From Doris montereyensis (taxonomy: Eukaryota > Mollusca > Gastropoda > Nudibranchia > Dorididae): a stretch of 64,000 nt of DNA. This document shows, piece by piece, positions 24,113-35,100 of the stretch (its first letter is position 1; each line of letters begins with the position of its first letter). A program made the position numbers and the translations under genes. The DNA lies in the NCBI GenBank assembly GCA_037039925.1, contig JAXRKP010001069.1, positions 1 through 64,000 of the forward strand. Direction: 5' to 3'. The notes below the pieces were generated by a model. That model saw only the letters and a program-made list of their open reading frames with translations. It had not been told where the DNA came from and searched no databases.

Positions 24113-25218
24113 TTTTCTTCTGACACCACATTGTGTGATGCCGGAGGTATTACTTAGATCTAGATTCTAGATATCTTTCGTTTGTTGTCTGACGAAGGGC
24201 TATACCCAAAACATCACGTGTTTGTTCTGTCTTTATTAGTGGAATTGTCACTGATTGTGATATTTTGCCTTAATAGAGTATGGCAAGTTGGTCAATAAAG
24301 TTTGGGAAGTTGGTTCATAGAATTTGGCAAGTCGGTTAATAGAGTTTGGCAAGTTGGTTAATAGAGTATGGGAAGTTGGTCGATAGACTTTGACAAGTTG
24401 GTTAATAGAATTTGGCCAGTTAGTAAATAGAATTTGGCAAGTTGGTAAATAGAATTTGGCAAGTTGGTAAATAGAATTTGGCAAGTCGTAGAATGGATGG
24501 TAAATAGAATTTGGCCAGTTGGTAAATAGAATTTGGCAAGGTGTAAAAAGAATTTGGCCAGTTGGTAAAGAGAATTTGGCAAGTGGCCAGTTGGTAAATA
24601 AAATTTGGTCAGTTAAAAAAATAGAATTTGGCCAGTTGGTAAATAGAATTTGGCCGGTTGGTAAATAGAATTTGGCCAGTTGGTAAAGAGAATTTGGCCA
24701 GTTGGTAAATAAAATTTGGTCAGTTAAAAAAGAGAATTTGGCCAGTTGGTAAATAGAATTTGGCCGGTTGGTAAATAGAATTTGGTCAGTTGAAAAATAG
24801 AATTTGGCCAGTTTGTAAATAGAATTTGGCAAGTTGGTTAAATAGAATTTGGCCAGTTGGTAAATAGAATTTGGTCAGTTGAAAAATAGAATTTGGCCAG
24901 TTGGTAAATATAATTTGGCAAGTTGGTTCAAAGAATTTGGCCAGTTGGTAAATAGAATTTGGTCAGTTGAAAAATAGAATTTGGCCAGTTGGCAAATATA
25001 ATTTGGTAAGTTGGTTAATAGCGTATGTAATACGAAGGAGCTACAGTGAAGTGAAGTCAGAGGCGAAATATGACAATAAGTGACAAATCCACTAATAAAA
25101 ACAGAACAAATATGTGACGTTTCGGGTAGACCCCTTCGTCAGACAACAAACGAGAAATATGTAGAATCTAGATCTAAGAAATACTTCCGGCATCACACAA
25201 TGTGATGTCAGAAGAAAA
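24113..25218. mobile_element. TIR-flanked minisatellite element, HOR-A copy 6
   Basis: Left arm 24113-24269, right arm 25062-25218, each 157 bp. The 22-bp array has an irregular patch at about 24480-24500 (gcaagtcgtagaatggatgg) and a doubled ggtcagttaaaaaa unit group. Left motif at 24189-24215 (+), right motif at 25116-25142 (-). Confidence 0.6.
25116..25142 (-). other. Hammerhead-like hairpin motif, copy 6 (loop variant)
   Basis: Like copy 1, but the + strand reads gtagaccccttc, so the minus-strand hairpin becomes GGGG-UCUA-CCC. The GGG/CCC stem and the core are kept; the change is in the loop side. Confidence 0.35.
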
Positions 25219-25737
25219 TATAAAGGAGAAAGAAAGAAAGAAAAAGACAGTGATGATAAGAAACGTAGCAGAGGGGTGTGAAGAATGAGCGAGAGTGGAA
25301 GGTTCAGATCTACAGTAAATAAATAACATGGAAATAAGTAAGTAATAAAAGGTGAGAAAGAGATAGAGAGAATGACAGAAATAAAGAGAAAGAGAGAGAG
25401 ATGAAGAAAGAAAAAAAGGCAGGGAAGTAAGAAAGGGAGAGAGAGACGTGTGAGTATGGGAAACAAGAAGGAAAAAAGGATAAATGTAAGACTACATCTA
25501 TATTTCACTGGCGCTAGAAAGAAGAAATGATAGAGAATGAATAAAAGGAAGTATCAATCAAGGCAAAAATTTACACTGAAGGTGCGAAATGTATATAAAT
25601 TCCATATTAATCGATGCAATAAGGGAAGAGAGTAAGCAACTTCTCTGAAATTTCAAAAAATGCCAGTTAGGACTAGCTGATGCTATCCAAGTTATCAAAG
25701 CTTCAAGTATTTTCTCCTAGGTGATAAAATAGGGTCT
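25219..25737. repeat. HOR-A copy 7 spacer
   Basis: Purine-rich, then mixed sequence. Small homopolymer length differences near 25410 and 25475. No gene is seen. Confidence 0.85.
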
Positions 25738-28113
25738 ATTCCGTAATGGAAAGAAAACGTGCGCAAATTTTCTTCCGGTATATGGTGAACGTATTCCGTA
25801 ATGGTAAGAAACCGTGCGCAAAGTTCTTTCCGGTAAATGTTGAACCGATTCCTAAATGGTAAGAAACCGTGCGCAAAGTTCTTCCGGTAAGTGGTGAACA
25901 TATTCCTTAACGGGAAGAAACCGTGCGAAAGTTGCTTTCGGTAAATTGTGAACGTATTCCGTCATGGTAAGACACCGTGCGCAAAGTTCCTTCCGATAAA
26001 TGGCAAACGTATTCCGTAATGTTAAGAAACCGCGCGCAAAGTTGCTTCCGATAAATGGTGAGCGCATTCCGTAATGGTAAGAAACTGTGTGCAAAGGTTC
26101 TTCCCGTAAATGGTGAACGTATTCCGTAATGGTAAGAAACTGTCGCAAAGTTGCTTGCGGTACATGGTGAACGAATTCCGTAATGGTAAGAAATCGTGAG
26201 CAAAGTTGCTTCAGGTAAATGGTGAACGTATTCCGTAATGGTAAGAAACTCTGAGCAAAGGTCTTTTCGGTAAATGGTGAACATATTCCGTAATGGTAAG
26301 AAACCGTGTGCAAGGTTGCTTCCGGTAAATGGTAAACGTATTGTGTAATGGTAAGAAACCGAGCGCCAAAGTTGCTTCCGGTTAGCAGTGAACGTATTCC
26401 GTAATGGTAAGAAACCGTGCGCAATGTTGCATTCGGTAAATGGTGAAGGTATTCCGTAATGGTAAGAAACCACGCGCAAAGTTGCTTGCGGTAAATGGTG
26501 AGCACATTGCATAATGGTAAGAAATTGTGCGCAAAAGTTGATTCAGGTAAATGGTGAACGTATTCCGTATTGGTAAGAAACCGTGCGCAATGTTGCATTC
26601 GGTAAATGGTGAATGTATTCCGTAATGGTAAGAAACCGATTGCATCCGGTAAAGTTGCTTCCGGTAAAAGGTGAACTTATTCCGCAATGGCAAGAAACTC
26701 TGTGCAAAGGTTCTTCCTGTAAATGTTGAACGTATGCCGTAATGGTAAGAAACCACGCGCAAAGTTGCTTGCGTAAATGGTGAGCACATTGCGTAATGGT
26801 CAGAAACTGCGCAAAGTTGCTTCAGGTAAATGGTGAACGTATTCCGTAATGGTAAGAAACCGTCGCGCAATGTTGCATCCGGTAAATGGTGAATGTATTC
26901 CGTAATGGTATGAAACCGATCGAAAAGTTGCTTCGGTAAAAGGTGAACTTATTCCGCAATGGTAAGAAACTCTGTGCAAAGGTTCTTTCCGTAAATGGTG
27001 AACGTATCGTAATGGTAAGAAACCACGCGCAAAGTTGCTTGCGGTAAATGGTGAGCACATTCCGTAATGGTAAGAAACTGTCGCAAAGTTGCTTCAGGTA
27101 AATGGTGAACATATTCCGTAATGGTAAGAAACCGTGCGCAATGTTGCATCCGGTAAATGGTGAATGTATTCCGTAATGGTAAGAAACCGATCGCAAAGTT
27201 GCTTCCGGGTAAAAGGTGAACTTATTCCGCAATGGTAAGGAACTCTGTGCAAAGGTTCTTCCCGGAAATGGTGAACGTATTCCGTAATGGTAAGAAACGA
27301 CCGCAAAGTTGCTTGCGGTAAATAATGAGCGCATTCGGTAATGGTAAGAAACTGTGCGCAAAGTTGCTTCAGGTGAATGGTGAACGTATTCCGTAATGGT
27401 AAGAAACTCTAAGCAAAGGTCTTTTCGGTAAATGGTGAACGTATTCCGCAATGGTAAGAAACTGTGTGCAAAGGTTCTTCCGTAAATTGTGAACGTATTC
27501 CGTAAATGGTAAGAAACCACGCACAAAGTTGCTTCCGGTAAAGGGTGAGCGCATTCCGTAATGGTAAGAAACTGTGTGCAAAGTTGCTTCAGGTAAATGG
27601 TGAACGTATTCCCTAATGGTAAGAAACTGTGAGCAAAGGTCTTTTCGGTAAATGGTGAACATATTCCGTAATGGTAAGAAATCATGCGCAAAATGTTGCA
27701 TCCGGTAAATGGTGAATGTATTCCGTAATGGTAAGAAACCGAGCGCAAAGTTGCTTCCGGTAAACGGTGAACGTATTCCACAATGGTAAGAAATTGTGTG
27801 CAAAGGTTCTTCCGTAAATGGTGAACGTATTCCGTAATGGTAAGAAACTGTGCGCAAAATGTTGCTTGCGGTAAATGGTGAAAATGTATTCCGTAATTGG
27901 TAAGAAACTATGCGCAAAGGTTCTTCTGCTAAATGGTGAATGTATTCCGTAATGGTAAGAAACGGTGCGAAACGATATTCTGCTAAATGGTGAATGTAAT
28001 CCGTAATGGTAAGAAACCATGTTCAAAGTTGTTTGCGGTAAATGGTGAGCGTATTCCGTAATGGTAAGAAACCGTGTTCTAAAACGGGCTTCCGGTAAAT
28101 GGTGAACGTGTGT
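25738..28113. repeat. 55-bp satellite array, HOR-A copy 7
   Basis: One of the least disturbed arrays, with only short irregularities (about 26637-26650, 27860-27900, 28070-28085). It shows the intended order of variants most clearly. Confidence 0.93.
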
Positions 28114-29183
28114 TTTTTGTCTTCTGACACCACATTGTGTGATGCCGGAGGTATTACTTAGATCTAGATTCTAGATATCTTTCGTTTGTTGTCTGACAAA
28201 GGGTATACCCAAAACATCACGTGTTTGTTCTGTCTTTATTAGTGGAATTGTCACTGATTGTGATATTTTGCCTTAATAGAGTATGGCAAGTTGGTCAAAT
28301 AAGGTTTGGCCAGGAAGTTGGTTCATAGAATTTGGCAAGTCAGTTAATAGCGTTTGGTTGGTTAATAGAGTATTGGTCGATAGACTTTGACAAGTTGGTT
28401 AATAGAATTTGGCCAGTCAGTAAATAGAATTTGGCAAGTTGGTAAATAGAATTTGGCAAGTTGGTAAATAGAATTTGGCCAGTTGGTAAATAGAATTTGG
28501 CAAGGTAAAAAGAATTTGGCCAGTTGGTAAAGAGAATTTGGCCAGTTGGTAAATAGAATTTGGTCAGTTAAAAAAGAGAATTTGGCCAGTTGGTAAATAG
28601 AATTTGGCCGGTTGGTAAATAGAATTTGGCCAGTTAGTAAAGAGATTTTGGCCAGTTGGTAAATAAAATTTGGTCAGTTAAAAAAGAATTTGGCCAGTTG
28701 GTAAATAGAATTTGGCCGGTTGGTAAATAGAATTTGGCCAGTTGGTAAATAGAATTTGGCCAGTTGGTAAATAAAATTTGAAAAATAGAATTTGGCCAGT
28801 TGGTAAATAGAATTTGGCCGGTTGGTAAATAGAATTTGGTCAGTTGAAAAATAGAATTTGGCCAGTTTGTAAATAGAATTTGGCAAGTTGGTTCAAAGAA
28901 TTTGGCCAGTTGGTAAATAGAATTTGGTCAGTTGAAAAATAGAATTTGGCCAGTTGGGAAATATAATTTGGTAAGTTGGTTAATAGCGTATGTAATACGA
29001 AGGAGCTACAGTGAAGTGAAGTCAGAGGCGAAATATGACAATAAGTGACAAATCCACTAATAAGAACAGAACAAATATGTGACGTTTCGTGTAGAACCCT
29101 TCGTCAGACAACAAACGAGAAATATGTAGAATCTAGATCTAAGAAATACTTCCGGCATCACACAATGTGATGTCAGAAGAAAA
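28114..29183. mobile_element. TIR-flanked minisatellite element, HOR-A copy 7 (more diverged)
   Basis: Left arm about 28114-28272, with an extra gt near its start and ctgacaaagggtataccc in place of ctgacgaagggctataccc. Right arm 29027-29183, 157 bp. The first 22-bp units are rearranged (about 28295-28380, for example ggtttggccaggaagttgg). This copy borders the decaying eighth copy, so the higher divergence fits an array edge. Confidence 0.58.
29081..29107 (-). other. Hammerhead-like hairpin motif, copy 7 (stem-disrupting change)
   Basis: The + strand reads ttcgtgtagaacccttcg, so the minus-strand stem is GGG against CAC, losing one of three stem II pairs. The core residues remain. This is not a compensated change, which suggests the hairpin is not under constraint in this copy. 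Confidence 0.3.
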
Positions 29184-29702
29184 TATAAAGGAGAAAGAAA
29201 GAAAGAAAAAGACAGTGATGATAAGAAACGTAGCAGAGGGGGTGTGAAGAATGAGCGAGAGTGGAAGGTTCAGATCTACAGTAAATAAATAACATGGAAA
29301 TAAGTAAGTAATAAAAGGTGAGAAAGAGATAGAGAGAATGACAGAAATAAAGAGAAAGAGAGAGAGATGAAGAAAGAAAAAGGCAGGGAAGTAAGAAAGG
29401 GAGAGAGAGACGTGTGAGTATGGGAAACAAGAAGGAAAAAAAGGATAAATGTAAGACTACATCTATATTTCACTGGCGCTAGAAAGAAGAAATGATAGAG
29501 AATGAATAAAAGGAAGTATCAATCAAGGCAAAAATTTACACTGAAGGTGCGAAATGTATATAAATTCCATATTAATCGATGCAATAAGGGAAGAGAGTAA
29601 GCAACTTCTCTGAAATTTCAAAAAATGCCAGTTAGGACTAGCTGATGCTATCCAAGTTATCAAAGCTTCAAGTATTTTCTCCTAGGTGATAAAATAGGGT
29701 CT
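29184..29702. repeat. HOR-A copy 8 spacer (last copy)
   Basis: Normal spacer sequence, as in the other copies. It opens the final, incomplete HOR-A unit. Confidence 0.85.
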
Positions 29703-30690
29703 ATTCCGTAATGGAAAGAAAACGTGCAAATTTTCTTCCGGTATATGGTGAACGTATTCCGTAATGGTAAGAAACCGTGCGCAAAGTTCTTTCCGGTAAA
29801 TGTTGAACCGATTCCTAAATGGTAAGAAACCAATGTTGAACGCAAAGTTCTTCCGGTAAGTGGTGAACATATTCCTTAACGGGAAGAAACCGTGCGAAAG
29901 TTGCTTTCGTAAATTGTGAACGTATTCCGTCATGGTAAGACACCGTTGAACAAAGTTCCTTCCGATAAATGGCAAACGTATTCCGTAATGTTAAGAAACC
30001 ACGCAGCAAAGTTGCTTCCGATAAATGGTGAGCGCATTCCGTAATGGTAAGAAACTGTGTGCAAAGGTTCTTCCCTTCAGTAAATGGTGAACGTATTCCG
30101 TAATGGTAAGAAACTGTGCGCAAAGTTGCTTATGGTACATGGTGAACGAATTCCGTGAATGGTAAGAAACCGTGAGCAAAGTTGCTTCAGGTAAATGGTG
30201 AACGTATTCCGTCATGGTAACTCTGATGGTCTTTTTCGGTAAATGAAACTTCCGTAATGAGCAAAGGTTTTTCCTGGTAAATGGTGAACATATTAAGAAA
30301 CGATTGTAATGTTAGCAGAAACCGTGTGCAAGGTTGCATTGCTTAAATGGTGAAGGTATTCCGTAATGGTAAACCACGCGCATTGTCAGTAAATGGTAGA
30401 AACATTGCATAATGGTAAAAATTGTACTTGATTCAGGTTAAATGGTGAACGTATTCCGTAATGGTAAGAAACCGTCGCAATGTTGCATTCGGTAAATGGT
30501 GAATGTATTCCGTAATGGTAAGAAACCGATCGCCAAATTTGCTTCCGGTTAGCAGTGAACGTAATGGTGAGAAACCGTGCATTGTTGCATAATGGTGAAG
30601 GTATTCATGTAATGGTAAGCAAAATGTTGATTTGCTTCAGGTAAAATGGTGAACACATTCCATAATGGTAAGAAACGTTATTGCAGTTCA
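29703..30690. repeat. 55-bp satellite array, HOR-A copy 8 (truncated and degenerating)
   Basis: The first ~500 bp follows the normal unit order with scattered insertions (for example accaatgttgaacgcaaag near 29830). From about 30210 the units are shortened and shuffled. No terminal diagnostic units and no inverted repeat follow. Confidence 0.85.
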
Positions 30691-32100
30691 AAATGGTGAA
30701 CCATTGTTCATTGGTAAGAAACCCAAAAAGTGTTGAAAAGGTGAGCAAATTGCATAATGTTCATCGCAAAGTAAATGGTGAATGTATTCCGTAATGGTAA
30801 GAAACCGATCGCAAAGTTGCTTCCGCCAGTAAAAGGTGAACTTATTCCGCAATGGCAAGAAACTCTGTGCAAAGGTTCTTCCCGTAAATGTTGAACGTAT
30901 TCCGTAATGGTAAGAAACCACGCCAGCAAAGTTGCTTTGCGGTAAATGGTGAGCACATTGCGTAATGGTCAGAAACTGCGCAAAGTTGCTTCAGGTAAAT
31001 GGTGAACGTATTCCGTAATGGTAAGAAACCGTGCGCAATGTTGCATCCGGTAAATGGTGAATGTATTCCGTAATGGTATGAAACCGATCGAAAAGTTGAA
31101 CTTCCAATGTAAAAGGTGAACTTTCGTTCCGCAATGGTAAGAAAATCTGTGCAAAGGTTCTTTCCGTAAATGGTGAACGTTATAGCAGTAATGGTAAGAA
31201 ACCACGCCGCAAATCATTGCTTCTTCGCTAAATGGTGAGCACATTCCGTAATGGTAAGAAACTGTGCGCAAAGTTGCTTCAGGTAAATGGTGAACATATT
31301 CCGTAATGGTAAGAAATGGTTGTATTCGTCGCGAAACAATGTTGCAAATCCGAACTTATCATCCGTAAATGGTGAATGTATTCCGTAATGGTAAACCAAA
31401 CCGATCGTAAGCAAATGTTGCTTCGGTAAAAGGTGAACTTATTCCGTACAATGGTAAGGTTGCTCATAAATGTGAATGTAAAGGTTCTTCATTCCGAATC
31501 CGTAAATGGTAATGGTGAACGTCATTGTTGCATCAGCAAATGGTGAATGTATTCCGTAATGGTAAAAAACGACGCTTCAAAGTTGCTTGGTAAGGTAAAT
31601 TCTTCCCGAAATGAGCGTTTCATTCGACCCCATGGTAAGAAACTTGTTCATGGTAAAACTGTTGCTTCAGGTGAATGGTGAACTCTAAGCAAAGGTATTC
31701 GTAATGGTAAGAAATGTGTGCAATGTTGCATCGTAAATGGTGAATGTATTCGTTGGTAAGAAACTCAGCAAAGTTGCTTCGGTAAATGGTGAACGTTTTC
31801 CGCAATGGTAAGAAACTGTGTGCAAAGGTTCTTCCCGGAAATTGTGAACGTATTCCGTAATGGTAAGAAACCACGCACAAAGTTGCTTCCGTCAAAGGGT
31901 GAGCGCATTCATTTTAATGGTAAGAAACTGTTGTACAAATCATGTTCAGGTAAATGGTGAACGTATTCCCTAATGGTAAGAAACTGTGAGCAAAGGTCAT
32001 TGTTCATCGTCAATGGTGAACATATTCATCGTAATGGTAAGAAACCAAATCATTGTACATCCCAGTAAATGTTGAATGTATTCATCGTATTTTTCATCGT
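30691..32100. repeat. Mosaic junction between the 55-bp satellite and the S35a satellite
   Basis: Pieces of 10-30 bases from both families alternate. Examples with S35a words inside 55-bp context are ccattgttcattggtaagaa near 30702 and cataatgttcatcgcaaag near 30752. By 31980-32100 S35a words dominate (catattcatcgtaatggtaa). Some nearly intact 55-bp units remain (30960-31080, 31240-31310, 31795-31900). There is no single breakpoint. No gene is seen. Confidence 0.75.
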
Positions 32101-35100
32101 AAGTAACCAATGTTCAACGATCCAAATCATTGTTCATCGTCAGTACCAATGTTGAACCAAATCATTGTTCATCGTCAGTCCCAATGTTGAACCAAATCAT
32201 TTTCGTCCAATTTGAACCAAATCATTGTTCATCCGTAAATGTTGAACCAATCATTGTACATTGCCAGTTCATCAATGTTGAAACAAATTTGTTCATCGTC
32301 AGCTAACCAACGATGAACAATTATTTGGTTCAAATCACTAGTACTTGACGATGAACAAATGATTTTCATCGCCAACCAATTTGTTCACCGTCAATGAAAA
32401 ATGATTCGGTTGAACAAAATCATTGTTACTGGCGATGTACCAATGAATTGTTCATCGCCAGTAGCAATGTTGTACCAAATCAATGTTCATCGTCATTATC
32501 AATGTTGAACCAAATCATTGTTCATCGTCATTATAAATGTTGAACCAAATCATTTTTCATCGTCAGTACCAATGTTGAACCAAATCATTTTTCATCGTCA
32601 GTACCAATGTTGAACCAAATCATTGTTCATCGTCAGTACCAATGTTGAACCAAATCATTGTTCATCGTCAGTACCAATGTTGAACCAAATCAAATCATTG
32701 TTCATCGTCATTACCAATGTTGAATCAAATCATTGTTCATCGTCAGTAGCAATGTTGAACCAAATCATTGTACATCGTCAGTACCAATGTTGAACCAAAT
32801 CATTGTTCATCGTCAGTATCAATGTTGAACCAAATCATTTTTCATCGTTAGTACCAATGTTGAACCAAATCATTGTTCAACGTCAGTATCAATGTTGAAC
32901 CAAATAATTGTTCATCGTGTAGCAGAGTTGAACCAAATCATTGTACATCGTCAGTACCAATGTTGAACCAAATCATTGTTCATCGTCAGTACCAATGTTG
33001 AACCAAATCATTGTTCATCGTCCAGTACCAATGTTGAACCAAATCATTGTTCATCGTCAGTACCAATGTTGAACAAATCATTCAGTTCATCGTCAGTATC
33101 AGTATGTTGAACCAAATCATTGTTCATCGTCAGTACCAATGTTGAACCAAATCATTGTTGAGTACAATGTTGAAAAATCATTGTTCATCGTTCAGTAGTA
33201 GCAAGTTGAACAAAATCATTTTTTCATCGTCAGTACCAATGTTGAACCAAATCATTGTTCATCGTCAGTACCAATGTTGAACCAAATCATTGTTCATCGT
33301 CAGTATTTTTCAATGTTGAACCAAATCATTGTTCATCGTCAGTACCAATGTTGAACCAAATCATTGTTCATCGTCAATATCAATGTTGAACCAAATAATT
33401 GTTCATCGTTAGTAGCAGAGTTGAACCAAATCATTGTTCATCGTCAGTACCAATGTTGAACCAAATCATTGTTCATCGTCAGTACCAATGTTGAACCAAA
33501 TCATTGTTCATCGTGAGTACCAATGTTGAACCAAATAATTGTTCATCGTCAGTACCAATGTGTTCATCGTTTTCATCGTCAGTACCAATGTTGAACCAAA
33601 TCATTGTTCATCGTCAGTATCAATGTTGAACCAAATAATTTTTCATCGTCAGTACCAATGTTGAACCAAATCATTGTTCATCGTCAGTACCAATGTTGAA
33701 CCAAATCATTGTTCATCGTCAGTACCAATGTTGAACCAAATCATTGTTCATCGTCAGTACCAATGTTGAACCAAATCATTTTTGATCGTCAGTACCAATG
33801 TTGAACCAAATCATTGTTCATCGTCAGTACCAATGTTGAACCAAATCATTGTTCATCGTCAGTACCAATGTTGAACCAAATCATTGTTCATCGTCAGTAC
33901 CAATGTTGAACCAAATCATTGTTCATCGTCAGTACCAATGTTGAACCAAATCATTTTTCATCGTCAGTACCAATGTTGAACCAAATCATTGTTCATCGTC
34001 AGTACCAATGTTGAACCAAATCATTGTTCATCGTCAGTAGCAAGTTGAACCAAATCATTGTTCATCGTCAGTACCAATGTTGAACCAAATCATTGTTCAT
34101 CGTCAGTACCAATGTTGAACCAAATCATTGTTCATCGTCAGTACCAATGTTGAACCAAATCATTGTTGAACAAGTCATTGTTCATCGTTGAACCAAATCA
34201 TTCTGTCAGTTAAATGTTGAACCAAATCATTGTTCATCGTCAGTACCAATGTTGAACCAAATCATTGTTCATCATCAGTACCAATGTTGAACCAAATCAT
34301 TGTTCATCGTCACAATACCAATGTTGAACCAAATTGTTCATCGTCAGTACCAATGTTGAACCAAATCATTGTTCCAGTTGAACCAAATCATTGTTCATCG
34401 TTAGTAACAGATGTTGAACCAAATCATTGTTCATCGTCAGTACCAATGTTGAACCAAATCATTGTTCATCGTCAGTACCAATGTTGAACCAAATCATTTT
34501 TCATCGTCAGTACCAATGTTGAACCAAATCATTTTTCATCGTCAGTACCAATGTTGAACCAAATCATTTTTCATCGTCATTAGCAATGTTGAACCAAATC
34601 ATTGTTCATCGTCAGTTACCAATGTTGAACCAAATAATTGTTCATCGTCAGTACCAATGTTGAACCAAATCATTGTTCATCGTCAGTACCAATGTTGAAC
34701 CAAATCATTGTTCATCGTCAGTACCAATGTTGAACCAAATCATTGTTCATCGTCAGTACCAGATGTTGAACCAAATCATTGTTCATCGTCAGTACCAATG
34801 TTGAACCAAATAATTGTTCATTGTAGTAGCAGATGTTGAACCAAATCATTGTTCATCGTCAGTACCAATGTTGAACCAAATAATTGTTCATCGTCAGTAC
34901 CAATGTTGAACCAAATCATTGTTCATCGTCAGTACCAATGTTGAACCAAATCATTGTTCATCGTCAGTACCAATGTTGAACCAAATAATTGTTCATCGTT
35001 AGTAGCAGAGTTGAACCAAATCATTGTTCATCGTCAGTACCAATGTTGAACCAAATCATTGTTCATCGTCAGTACCAATGTTGAACCAAATCATTTTTCA

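Larger units (their letters stand above)
1..30690. repeat. Higher-order satellite HOR-A, ~4.1 kb period, 7 full copies plus 1 truncated
   Basis: The landmark gaaacgtagcagaggg recurs at 1, 4138, 8289, 12469, 16647, 20744, 25260 and 29225, giving periods of 3965-4516 bp. Every copy has the same order: purine-rich spacer, 55-bp array, left inverted repeat, 22-bp array, right inverted repeat. The spacers and inverted repeats are almost identical between copies, differing mainly by single-base length changes in homopolymers, so the amplification looks recent or well homogenised. The length variation comes mostly from the 55-bp array, with copy 6 the longest. The eighth copy loses its order after about 30.2 kb and never reaches an inverted repeat. 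The window begins exactly at the landmark, so the array probably continues to the left. No coding function is supported. Confidence 0.93.

Noticed and set aside
1..31600. CRISPR array
   Set aside because: Repeats are head-to-tail with no unique spacers of constant length and no cas genes. The units themselves are 22 and 55 bp satellites.
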